DNA of 19,283 nt from an uncultured Collinsella sp. (GCA_900752015.1 CAADTZ010000069.1:1-19283); one strand, 5' to 3'; counted from the first letter of the stretch, positions 7,707 through 14,595 are shown. Made by a program: numbers and translations. The notes: generated by a model from the letters alone, not told the origin.

Positions 7707-8954
7707 CTAGATCAGGTCCTCCGCATCATCGAAGGCGTCGGTGTCGTGGACACCGCAAAAACGGGAGCCGGGACGAGCCTGGTTGCGGCACTGGATGCCG
7801 TCCTCGGACACGTACTCACAGCGGCGGACGTCCTCGTCCTCCTCATCACCGATCAGGTCGGCGGCGGGCTCCTCGTGAACGGGAACGTTCTTGAGGATGT
7901 CGGCGGCAAGCGTCTCGGACTTGATGTCGATGTGCCAGCCGGTCAGGCGCGCGGCGAGGCGGGCGTTCTGGCCCTCCTTGCCGATGGCGAGGGACAGCTG
8001 GTCATCGGGCACGATGACGCCGGCGTAGGCCTTCTCCTCGTCGATGAGGACGCGGGTGACCTTGGCGGGCGACAGGGCGTTAGCGACGTAGACGGCAGGA
8101 TCGGCATCCCACAGGATGACGTCGACGCGCTCGCCGCGGAGCTCGCCCACGACAGCGCGAACACGGCTGCCCTTGGGGCCGACGCAGGCGCCCACGGGAT
8201 CCAGACGGTCGTCGAGCGAGTGGACGGCGACCTTGGAGCGCTGGCCGGGCTCGCGGGCGATCGACTTGATCTGGACGGTGCCCTCATAGATCTCGGGCAC
8301 CTCCTGCTCAAACAGACGACGCATGAGCTCGGGGTGGGTACGGGAAATGACAATCGGTGGACGGCTGTGCTCGCCACGAACCGGCTGCAGGTTGGAGTTG
8401 GGGTCGCGAACGTCGATGATCACGGCCTTGATGTGCTGGTTGTGCAGGTAGCGCTCGCCCATCGGACGCTCGTTGCGCTCGTTCTCGTAACGGCGCTGGT
8501 CGAAGTGCGGAAGCTCGGCCTCGACGCCCTCGCGGATCTTGACGATCGTGAAGTCGGGCGTGGACTGCAGCACGGTACCGCTGATGAGGTCACCGATGCG
8601 GCCGGAGAACTCCTCGTAGATCTGCTCGCGGGCGGAGTTGCGCACGATGGCGTTGATCTCGGCCTTGGCGTGCTGGGCAGCGATGCGGCTCGTGTTCTTG
8701 GGGGTGACGTCGATCTCCTCGAACTCGGTGAAGTTGCCCTCCTCGTCCATGGAATCGTCGATCGGCTCCAGACGGTAGACGTAGATCTTGCCGGTGGTGC
8801 GGTCGATGGTCACCTTGGCGCCCCACTCAAGATGCAGGATCTCGGCATAGCTCTTGGCGAGCGACTGCTCCAGGCGGTCGATCAGGTAGAGCTGGTCGAT
8901 GTGCTTCTCCTGGCAAAGCTCCATCAGGGCGGACATCATGTCGGATGCTGCCAT
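7707..8954 (-). CDS. nusA: Transcription factor NusA with a Cys/His-finger tail
   Basis: NusA binds RNA polymerase and controls pausing, termination and antitermination. The 415-residue protein has an N-terminal polymerase-binding domain (about 1-130), an S1 domain (about 130-215), KH1 with GPKGSR at about 258-263 and KH2 with AIGKEGQNAR at about 321-330. After KH2 there is no acidic AR repeat. An acidic linker (GDEEDEDV) leads to RRCEYVSEDGIQC and PGSRFCGVH. C379, C389, C400 and H403 have the spacing C-x9-C-x10-C-x2-H, which looks like a small zinc-binding finger. A last acidic stretch (DTDAFDDAEDLI) follows. The start lies 1 bp after the rimP stop, with GAAGGAAAG as ribosome-binding site. 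The ylxR gene normally found downstream is absent. Confidence 0.96.
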   Translation of the reverse strand: MAASDMMSALMELCQEKHIDQLYLIDRLEQSLAKSYAEILHLEWGAKVTIDRTTGKIYVYRLEPIDDSMDEEGNFTEFEEIDVTPKNTSRIAAQHAKAEINAIVRNSAREQIYEEFSGRIGDLISGTVLQSTPDFTIVKIREGVEAELPHFDQRRYENERNERPMGERYLHNQHIKAVIIDVRDPNSNLQPVRGEHSRPPIVISRTHPELMRRLFEQEVPEIYEGTVQIKSIAREPGQRSKVAVHSLDDRLDPVGACVGPKGSRVRAVVGELRGERVDVILWDADPAVYVANALSPAKVTRVLIDEEKAYAGVIVPDDQLSLAIGKEGQNARLAARLTGWHIDIKSETLAADILKNVPVHEEPAADLIGDEEDEDVRRCEYVSEDGIQCRNQARPGSRFCGVHDTDAFDDAEDLI

Positions 8955-8955
8955 C

Positions 8956-9450
8956 TTACTTTCCTTCCTTCGCGGGCTTGAAGTCGTAGGTGGGCTTCAA
9001 CTTGCACTTTTTAACATCAGAGAAATCGAGGGTAACGGACTCGCCGCCCTCGAGCTCGAGGGTCACGTTCGTCTCGGTGGCGGCGGCAATCTTGCCGGCG
9101 TACTTGCGACGGCCCTCGGTGGCAGTGGAGGTGAGCTCACAGTTCTCGCCCACAAAGCGGGCAAAGTCGCACGGGCGGCGTAGCGGGCGCGCCATGCCCG
9201 GGCTCGACACCTCGAGCGTATAGCTCGAAGAGATAGGGTCAAGCTCCTCGATCACATCGCCGACCCACTTGGTGTTAGCCGTGACGTCGTTGAGCGAAAG
9301 GCTCTGACCCTCGGCACCCTCGATACGCACGCGCACGCAGGGGGCCTTGGTGGCACCCACGAGCTCGACGTCGACGATGTCGACATCATGCTGGGGAGCG
9401 ACGGCCTCGAGCGCGTCGATGATCGCCTGCTCGGTCTTGGTCTTGACCAT
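8956..9450 (-). CDS. rimP: Ribosome maturation factor RimP
   Basis: RimP helps assemble the 30S ribosomal subunit. The protein has 164 residues from the chosen start MVKTKTEQAIIDALEAV. The family signature YTLEVSSPGMARPL lies in the middle (about 79-92), followed by the C-terminal SH3-like domain (KYAGKIAAATETNVTLELEGG). The ATG at 9450 is chosen because GGAGGT lies about 6 nt upstream and the reading fits the family length. The frame stays open upstream to 9663, but that extension runs through the leader, its terminator and the promoter, so it is not coding. RimP opens the operon, as in many bacteria. Confidence 0.93.
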   Translation of the reverse strand: MVKTKTEQAIIDALEAVAPQHDVDIVDVELVGATKAPCVRVRIEGAEGQSLSLNDVTANTKWVGDVIEELDPISSSYTLEVSSPGMARPLRRPCDFARFVGENCELTSTATEGRRKYAGKIAAATETNVTLELEGGESVTLDFSDVKKCKLKPTYDFKPAKEGK

Positions 9451-9470
9451 TGCGGCACCTCCATCCATAC

Positions 9471-9502
9471 AAAAAAGAAGCGGGGCCGAAACCCCACTTC
9501 TT
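9471..9502 (-). terminator. Intrinsic terminator in the rimP leader (probable attenuator)
   Basis: Read on the minus strand, this is an 11-bp stem (AAGAAGTGGGG / CCCCGCTTCTT with one U-G pair) and a 6-nt loop, followed at once by TTTTTT. The wobble pair would be an A-C mismatch on the other strand, so the element is built for minus-strand RNA. It lies after the rimP promoter and before the rimP ribosome-binding site. leuS upstream has its own terminator. Transcripts from the rimP promoter must therefore pass this site, which suggests attenuation of the whole operon. Confidence 0.8.
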
Positions 9503-9528
9503 TCAATTACAACTTCATTTGCAAGCAA

Positions 9529-9557
9529 ACTATACCAATAGCTGCGGAAACGTGCAA
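9529..9557 (-). promoter_or_regulatory. Sigma-70-type promoter of the rimP-dnaG operon
   Basis: The minus strand shows a -35 box TTGCAC (9552-9557), a 17-bp spacer and a -10 box TATAGT (9529-9534). Start of transcription is expected near 9522, giving a leader of about 72 nt before the rimP ATG. Box matches and spacing are good; activity is inferred. Confidence 0.7.
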
Positions 9558-9640
9558 GCACAGTACGAACCTGCAGGTCAGCGTGCGCACAGCTTCTCCA
9601 CAAGAATAGGACAATTGACCGAAGACACCATGGCAGGTAC

Positions 9641-9688
9641 ATGCAAAAGGAGGGACGGCCCAAACGGACCGTCCCTCCTTTATTGCAT
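9641..9688 (-). terminator. Terminator downstream of leuS
   Basis: A 13-bp perfect stem (9646-9658 with 9669-9681; AAAGGAGGGACGG and its complement) is extended by an outer ATGCAA/TTGCAT pair. It lies 21 bp past the leuS stop. The T-run on the minus strand is short (TTTT). The structure is near-symmetric and could stop transcription from either side, but only leuS runs into it. Confidence 0.75.
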
Positions 9689-9708
9689 GTCAGCTTTGCG
9701 CGCAGCGC

Positions 9709-12285
9709 TTACTTGACCACCAGGTTGACCAGCTTGCCGGGCACGCAGATGGCCTTGACGACCGTCTTGCCCTCGAGCCACTTGGCGACGGCGGCCTCGG
9801 CGGCAGCCTGCATATCCTCATTGGAGGCATCGCGGGCAACGTCGACGCGGCCGCGGACCTTGCCGAGCACCTGGACCACGATCTGCACCGTGTCCTCAAC
9901 GGACTCGGCCAGGTCGAACTCGGGCCAGGCGGCGGTGTAGGCGTTGCCCTCGCAGCCGAGTGCCTCGTGCCACAGCTCGTCGGCCCAGAACGGGCAGATG
10001 GGGGCAAGGACGCTCACGATATCCTTAGCCACGCCGTAGCACAGCGCCTTGTCGCGGGCGGTACCCTCGGTGGCGTTGAGGTAGGCGCTCGCCGCGTTGA
10101 CGAGCTCCATGACGGCCGAGATGGCGGTGTTGAACTGGCCGCGATCGAAGTCCTCGGTGCACTTGGCGATGGTGCGGTGACGCTCGCGATAGAGCTTCAT
10201 CGCAACCTCGTCGAGCGCGGACTTGTCGAAGGCCACGTTGGCGTCGCCGGACTGGACGAGCTGCCAAACGATACGCCAGGCGCGCTTGATGAAGCGGTTG
10301 GCGCCCTCGACGGCCTTGGGATCCCAGTCGAAGTCCTTCTCGGGCGGAGCGATAAACAGGATCGCCAAACGCATAGTGTCGGCGCCGTAGGGCTCGATGA
10401 CCGAGCTCGGGGGCACGACATTGCCCTTGGACTTGGACATGGTGTCGCCGTTCTCGTCCTTGACCATGCCCTGGCACAGCAGGTTGGTGAAGGGCTCGTC
10501 CACACTCAGCAGGCCCAGGTCGCGCAGTGCCTTGGTAAAGAAGCGGCTGTAGAGCAGGTGCAGAATGGCGTGCTCGATGCCGCCAATGTAGTTATCGACG
10601 GGCATCCAACGGTCGGCGGCCTCGCGGGAGAAGGGCAGCTCGGTGTTGTGCGGATCGGTATAGCGCAGGTAATACCAGCTGGAGCAGGTGAAGGTGTCCA
10701 TGGTATCGGTCTCGCGTTTGGCCGGGCGGCCGCAGACCGGGCAGGTGGTCTCGTAGAACTCCTTGCACTCGGCGAGGGTCTCGCCGGCGCCCAGGTCCAG
10801 GTTCTCGGGCAGCGTCACCGGCAGCTGATCCTCGGGCACGGGCACAATGCCGCAGTGCTCACAGTGGATGGCCGGGATGGGGTTGCCCCAATAGCGCTGA
10901 CGGGAAATGAGCCAGTCGCGCAGACGGAACTCGACCTTGCGACGACCGCAGCCCATGGCCTCGAGGTCGGCCACGATCGCAGCCTCGCCCTCGGAGTGCT
11001 TACCGCCGCGCATGCCGGTGTACTTGCCGGACTGGACGAGCGTGCCCTCGGCAGCGTGAGCGCAATCCCAGTCGACAGTCTCGGCATGGAAGGTATCGAT
11101 GGTCTCGCCGCTGGCCTCGACGGCAGCGCGATCGTCATCGTCCAGGATGATCGGCACGATCGGCAGGTCGTACTTGCGGGCAAACTCAAAGTCGCGCTGG
11201 TCGCCACAGGGAACGGCCATGACGGCACCGGTACCGTAGTCGGCAACGACATAATCGGCAACCCACACGGGGACCTTCTCGCCGTTGACGGGGTTTACCA
11301 CATAGCGGCCCGTGAAGGCACCGTGCTTCTCGAGGGTGCCCTGGGCACGCTCGACGGCAGAGATGTGCTTGGAGTCCTCGACGATCTTGGTGACGGCCTC
11401 CTCGTACTCCGTGCCCTCGACGAGCTCGTGAAGGCCGGCGTACTCGGGAGCCAGGACAAAGAAGGAGACGCCAAAAAGGGTGTCGGCACGCGTGGTGAAG
11501 ACAGTGATCTTGCCCTCGTCGCCCTCGATGGGCTCGCCATCCTGGTCACACAGGGTAAAGTCGACCTCGGCGCCCTCGGAGCGGCCAATCCAGTTGGCCT
11601 GCATCTGCTTGACGCGCTCAGGCCAGCCGGGGAGCTTCTCCAGATCGTCGAGCAGCTCCTGGGAGTACTCGGTAATCTTGAAGTACCACTGCTCGAGGTC
11701 GCGCTTCTCGGGCTCGGTGCCACAGCGCCAGCACTTGCCCTCGGTAACCTGTTCGTTGGCAAGAACGGTCTTGCAGGTGGGGCACCAGTTGACCGGGTTC
11801 TTCTTGCGGTAAACCAGGCCCTTTTCCCACATCTTCTCAAAGATCCACTGACCCCAGCGGTAGTAGTCGGGGCTGCAGGTCTTGACCATGCGATCCAGAT
11901 CGTAGGAGAAGCCCATGCGCTTCATCGTGGCAAGCGCCTGGTCCATGTTCTTATACGTCCAGGCGGCAGCCTGCGTATTGTGCTTGATGGCGGCATTCTC
12001 GGCAGGCAGGCCAAAGGCGTCAAAGCCGATGGGATGCAGCACGTCGTAGCCGCGCATGCGGGCCTGACGGGCCATGGCATCACCGATAGTATAGTTGCGC
12101 GCGTGGCCCATGTGCAGGTCGCCCGACGGATACGGGAACATCTCGAGCACGTACTTCTTGGGCTTGCTGTCGTCGGTGTCGACGGCAAAGAGGTTGGAGT
12201 CCTCCCAGGCCTTCATCCACCGGGACTCAATAGCCTGCGCGTCGTAAGCAGGGATCTCGTCCTTATGATCTGTGCAATCGCACAT
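9709..12285 (-). CDS. leuS: Leucyl-tRNA synthetase
   Basis: LeuRS is a class I synthetase that charges tRNA-Leu and edits mischarged products. The 858-residue protein has the HIGH-type motif HMGH (58-61) in FPYPSGDLHMGHARNY and the KMSKS-type motif TMSKS (615-619). A zinc-binding pair, CPTC and CWRC (C168, C171, C185, C188), precedes the CP1 editing domain, which contains TVFTTRADTLFG and the later DYGTGAVMAVP. A second Cys set (CEHCG, then CPVCG) lies before ETDTMDTF. The architecture is bacterial and full length. The start is supported by GGAG 5 nt upstream. The gene stands alone between its own leader (12286-12427) and a terminator. Confidence 0.97.
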   Translation of the reverse strand: MCDCTDHKDEIPAYDAQAIESRWMKAWEDSNLFAVDTDDSKPKKYVLEMFPYPSGDLHMGHARNYTIGDAMARQARMRGYDVLHPIGFDAFGLPAENAAIKHNTQAAAWTYKNMDQALATMKRMGFSYDLDRMVKTCSPDYYRWGQWIFEKMWEKGLVYRKKNPVNWCPTCKTVLANEQVTEGKCWRCGTEPEKRDLEQWYFKITEYSQELLDDLEKLPGWPERVKQMQANWIGRSEGAEVDFTLCDQDGEPIEGDEGKITVFTTRADTLFGVSFFVLAPEYAGLHELVEGTEYEEAVTKIVEDSKHISAVERAQGTLEKHGAFTGRYVVNPVNGEKVPVWVADYVVADYGTGAVMAVPCGDQRDFEFARKYDLPIVPIILDDDDRAAVEASGETIDTFHAETVDWDCAHAAEGTLVQSGKYTGMRGGKHSEGEAAIVADLEAMGCGRRKVEFRLRDWLISRQRYWGNPIPAIHCEHCGIVPVPEDQLPVTLPENLDLGAGETLAECKEFYETTCPVCGRPAKRETDTMDTFTCSSWYYLRYTDPHNTELPFSREAADRWMPVDNYIGGIEHAILHLLYSRFFTKALRDLGLLSVDEPFTNLLCQGMVKDENGDTMSKSKGNVVPPSSVIEPYGADTMRLAILFIAPPEKDFDWDPKAVEGANRFIKRAWRIVWQLVQSGDANVAFDKSALDEVAMKLYRERHRTIAKCTEDFDRGQFNTAISAVMELVNAASAYLNATEGTARDKALCYGVAKDIVSVLAPICPFWADELWHEALGCEGNAYTAAWPEFDLAESVEDTVQIVVQVLGKVRGRVDVARDASNEDMQAAAEAAVAKWLEGKTVVKAICVPGKLVNLVVK

Positions 12286-12308
12286 ATCAGCTCCTTTAAT
12301 CTTAGCTG

Positions 12309-12427
12309 GGGTCGGTCGGCTTGGCTTTATTCGCTACTGCGGACAGTCCTGCGCAAGACGAAGAGCACATTAAGTGCTCTTCTTTGCGTGCGGAACTTGT
12401 AGCGAACAAAGCCAAGCCGACCGACCC
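12309..12427 (-). promoter_or_regulatory. Long stem-loop in the leuS leader
   Basis: Two 29-nt arms (12309-12337 and 12399-12427) are complementary along their length. The single imperfect pair is G-U in minus-strand RNA and an A-C mismatch on the plus strand, so selection seems to act on the leuS transcript. Within the 61-nt interior a second stem (12360-12368 with 12374-12382; GAAGAGCAC and its complement) and a 5-bp CGCAA/TTGCG stem continue the rod. The 3' arm ends 23 nt before the leuS ATG, just ahead of the ribosome-binding site. A 22-codon frame (12302-12370, minus) starts in the apical loop and ends 16 nt before leuS. I see no T-box sequence. Function is unknown; regulatory leader is inference. 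Confidence 0.7.
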
Positions 12428-12444
12428 TAAGGTTAACTTGACTG

Positions 12445-12453
12445 ATGATAGCA
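12445..12453 (-). promoter_or_regulatory. Possible extended -10 promoter of leuS
   Basis: The minus strand reads TGCTATCAT, an extended -10 element (TGn plus TATCAT). No good -35 box lies at the right distance; that region overlaps the guaB terminator. A start near 12438 would give a leader of about 150 nt that begins just before the long stem. Confidence 0.4.
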
Positions 12454-12461
12454 AATACAAC

Positions 12462-12496
12462 AAGCGAGATGCCTGCGACTTGCGGACATCTCGCTT
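12462..12496 (-). terminator. Terminator downstream of guaB
   Basis: A perfect 10-bp stem (AAGCGAGATG / CATCTCGCTT) with a 15-nt loop lies about 50 bp after the guaB stop. On the minus strand it is followed by GTTGTATTTG, a moderately T-rich tail. Position and shape fit an intrinsic terminator that separates guaB from leuS. Confidence 0.65.
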
Positions 12497-12545
12497 TATC
12501 TAAATAACGTGGCTGAGAATCAACCTTTGATATGCAGCTCTTACC

Positions 12546-14057
12546 TTATCGATAGGAAACGCTCTGCTGAGAATCCTTCACGACTACGTCGTGGGCGCCG
12601 CCTTCGACGATGGAGGTGGAGCTCACCAGGGTCAGGCGTGCCTTTTCCTGGAGCTCGGGGATTGAGAGGGCACCGCAGTTGCACATCGTGGACTTGACCT
12701 TGTAGAGCGTACCGCCCACGCCGTCCTTGAGGGAGCCGGCGTAGGGAACGTAGGAATCAACGCCCTCGACGAAGCTGAGCTTCGCAGCGCCGCCCAGGTC
12801 GTAGCGCTGCCAGTTGCGGGCACGCGCAGAACCCTCGCCCCAGTACTCCTTCATGTACTGGCCATTGACGTTGACGCGCTCGGTCGGGCTCTCGTCGAAG
12901 CGGGCGAAGTAGCGGCCCAGCATCATGAAGTCTGCACCCATGGCCAGGGCGAGCGTCATGTGGTAGTCGTAGACGATACCGCCGTCGGAGCACACGGGCA
13001 CGTAGACGCCGGTCTCCTCGTAGTACTCGTCGCGAGCGCGGCAGACGTCGATCAGCGCGGTAGCCTGGCCACGGCCGATACCCTTGGTCTCGCGGGTGAT
13101 GCAGATGGAGCCACCGCCGATACCGACCTTGATGAAGTCGGCACCGCAGTCTGCCAGGAAGCGGAAGCCCTCGGCGTCGACGACGTTACCGGCGCCGACC
13201 TTGACGTCCTCGCCGTAGTTGGCGCGGATCCACTCGATAGTGCGCTTCTGCCACTCGCTGAAGCCCTCGGAAGAGTCGATGCACAGGACATCGGCACCGG
13301 CCTCGATGAGCAGCGGCACGCGCTCGGCATAGTCGCGGGTGTTGATACCGGCGCCGACCATGTAGCGCTTGTCGCCGTCGAGCAGCTCGTTGGGGTTGGT
13401 CTTGTGGCTGTCATAGTCCTTGCGGAAGACGATACCCATCAGGTGATCGTTGTCGTCGACGATGGGCAGGGCGTTGAGTTTGTTGTCCCAGATGACGTCG
13501 TTGGCAACCTTGAGGCTGATGTTCTTGTCGCCCACGATGAGCTGCTCGCGCGGGGTCATGAACTCGGAGACCTTCGTCTGGTGGTTATCGCGACTGGGAC
13601 GATAGTCACGGCTGGTGACGATGCCCAGGAGCTTACCCTTGGGAGTGCCGTCGTCGGTAACCGGCATAGTGGAGTGACCGGTCTTCTCCTTGAGCTCGAT
13701 GACCTGTTCCATGGTCATATCGGGGGTCAGCGTGGAATCGGACTGAACAAAGCCGGCCTTGTGATCCTTGACGGCCTTGACCATGGCGGCCTCGGACTCG
13801 GCGCTCTGGGAACCGTAAATGAAGGACAGGCCACCCTCGGTAGCGAGCGCGACGCCCATGTCGACGCCCGAGACGGACTGCATGATGGCGGAAACCATGG
13901 GGATGTTCAGGGTGATTGCCGGCTTCTCACCGCGCTTAAAGCGGGTTAGCGGCGTCTTAAGAGAGACGTTGTTGGGGATGCACTGCGAGGACGAGTAACC
14001 AGGAACCAGCAGATACTCCGAAAACGTGTGGGACTCACCGGGAAAGAACGTAGCCAT
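12546..14057 (-). CDS. guaB: IMP dehydrogenase, Tritrichomonas-like type
   Basis: The enzyme oxidises IMP to XMP with NAD+, the committed step of GMP synthesis. The 503-residue protein has a (beta/alpha)8 barrel interrupted by a CBS pair (about 100-220). The active-site loop GIGGGSICITRE places the catalytic Cys at 319, and the mobile flap NWQRYDLGG places Arg418 and Tyr419. Asp261 lies in LCIDSSEGFSEWQ. These numbers and the total length equal those of the well-studied Tritrichomonas foetus enzyme as I recall it. The N-terminus (SHTFSEYLLVPG) and C-terminus (SIVEGGAHDVVVKD) also resemble that enzyme more than the usual bacterial GuaB. The start has GGAG 5 nt upstream. It has its own promoter and terminator. 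Confidence 0.96.
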   Translation of the reverse strand: MATFFPGESHTFSEYLLVPGYSSSQCIPNNVSLKTPLTRFKRGEKPAITLNIPMVSAIMQSVSGVDMGVALATEGGLSFIYGSQSAESEAAMVKAVKDHKAGFVQSDSTLTPDMTMEQVIELKEKTGHSTMPVTDDGTPKGKLLGIVTSRDYRPSRDNHQTKVSEFMTPREQLIVGDKNISLKVANDVIWDNKLNALPIVDDNDHLMGIVFRKDYDSHKTNPNELLDGDKRYMVGAGINTRDYAERVPLLIEAGADVLCIDSSEGFSEWQKRTIEWIRANYGEDVKVGAGNVVDAEGFRFLADCGADFIKVGIGGGSICITRETKGIGRGQATALIDVCRARDEYYEETGVYVPVCSDGGIVYDYHMTLALAMGADFMMLGRYFARFDESPTERVNVNGQYMKEYWGEGSARARNWQRYDLGGAAKLSFVEGVDSYVPYAGSLKDGVGGTLYKVKSTMCNCGALSIPELQEKARLTLVSSTSIVEGGAHDVVVKDSQQSVSYR

Positions 14058-14115
14058 GTTTCTCCTTTTTCCATGCGACCGGTCGGCTGCAGGCCTCGTA
14101 GGACCCAGCCCAACC

Positions 14116-14127
14116 TTGGGCGCCCAA
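14116..14127. promoter_or_regulatory. Perfect 12-bp palindrome at the start of the guaB leader
   Basis: TTGGGCGCCCAA is a perfect palindrome. An adjoining GCCCAA (14108-14113) can pair with its TTGGGC half, so two mutually exclusive stems are possible. It lies a few bases downstream of the predicted guaB transcription start. It could be an operator or a leader structure; no known regulator is recognised. Confidence 0.4.
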
Positions 14128-14136
14128 TACTGGGGA

Positions 14137-14165
14137 AGTATCTTAACGCACTTTGACTGCTACAA
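14137..14165 (-). promoter_or_regulatory. Promoter of guaB
   Basis: The minus strand shows TTGTAG (14160-14165) and GATACT (14137-14142) with a 17-bp spacer. Start is expected near 14130, with a leader of about 73 nt. The -10 match is partial (4 of 6). Confidence 0.5.
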
Positions 14166-14166
14166 T
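14158..14166 (+). promoter_or_regulatory. Extended -10 promoter of the ModE-like gene
   Basis: The plus strand reads TGCTACAAT, an extended -10 element, about 85 bp upstream of the ModE-like start. No good -35 box is seen. It occupies the same bases as the -35 box of the divergent guaB promoter. Confidence 0.45.
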
Positions 14167-14250
14167 GCATGATTTAAGAAGAGCACACGAGGGTTTGACG
14201 CAGGCTTTGCGTTTGCCCAGCAAACACTTTAGCGGGGAGACGTGGAGCGT

Positions 14251-14595
14251 ATGAAGTACAAGACGACGGCAAAGTTGGTCATTCAAGCGTGCGACAAGGA
14301 TTTGCCGGGCGTGTTCGGCCACGGCTGCGTCTTGCTGCTGCAAGGTATCGCCCGCGAACACTCGCTCAACCGCGCCGCCAAGAGCATGGGCATGGCGTAT
14401 TCCAAGGCCTGGCGCATTGTGAACGAAGCCGAAGGTCAGCTGGGCTGCAAGCTCATCGAGCGCGACGGCGCCCGCGGATCCACCCTCACCCCCGCCGGCG
14501 AGCGAGCCATAGCGGTCTACGAGGAGCTGCAGGCCGACATCAACAACGTCATCGCCACCAAAGCCAACGCCCTCATCGCCAGCATAAAAGAGTAG
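14251..14595 (+). CDS. Single-domain ModE-like winged-helix regulator
   Basis: This 114-residue protein matches only the N-terminal DNA-binding domain of ModE (LysR-type winged helix). The helix-turn-helix is in SLNRAAKSMGMAYSKAWRIV (38-57), and the wing is in RGSTLTPAGERAI (75-87). The C-terminal molybdate-binding (MOP/TOBE) domains of true ModE are missing, so molybdate sensing cannot be assumed. Stand-alone members of this family are common in anaerobes and often lie near metal or molybdopterin genes, but none is seen here. The ATG at 14251 is preferred over an in-frame GTG at 14242, because GGAG and GGGGAG lie upstream of the ATG while the GTG is only 2 nt from GGGGAG. It is the only plus-strand gene and is divergent from guaB. 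Confidence 0.85.
   Translation: MKYKTTAKLVIQACDKDLPGVFGHGCVLLLQGIAREHSLNRAAKSMGMAYSKAWRIVNEAEGQLGCKLIERDGARGSTLTPAGERAIAVYEELQADINNVIATKANALIASIKE

Noticed and set aside
7668..8981. 437-codon open frame antisense to nusA
   Set aside because: It is a compositional shadow; NusA domains are clear on the minus strand.
9507..9518. Minimal leader ORF ATG-AAG-TTG-TAA in the rimP leader
   Set aside because: It has three codons and no ribosome-binding site. It could occur by chance, so it is not listed as a feature.
9615..9643. Plus-strand promoter-like TTGACC-17-TACATG
   Set aside because: It would run straight into the leuS terminator hairpin and then antisense to leuS; there is no plus-strand gene to serve. 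Probably chance.
9451..9663. Upstream extension of the rimP frame to 9663
   Set aside because: It would translate through the leader terminator and the promoter. The ATG at 9450 has GGAGGT and fits the family length.
9967..12402. 811-codon open frame antisense to leuS
   Set aside because: It is a shadow of leuS codon use. The real synthetase motifs are all on the minus strand.
12286..12430. T-box riboswitch for leuS
   Set aside because: The leader has a long stem, but I find no T-box core sequence, specifier-loop layout or terminator/antiterminator pair.
12321..12503. 60-codon plus-strand frame over the leuS leader and guaB terminator
   Set aside because: It covers structured RNA elements, has no good ribosome-binding site and no family resemblance.
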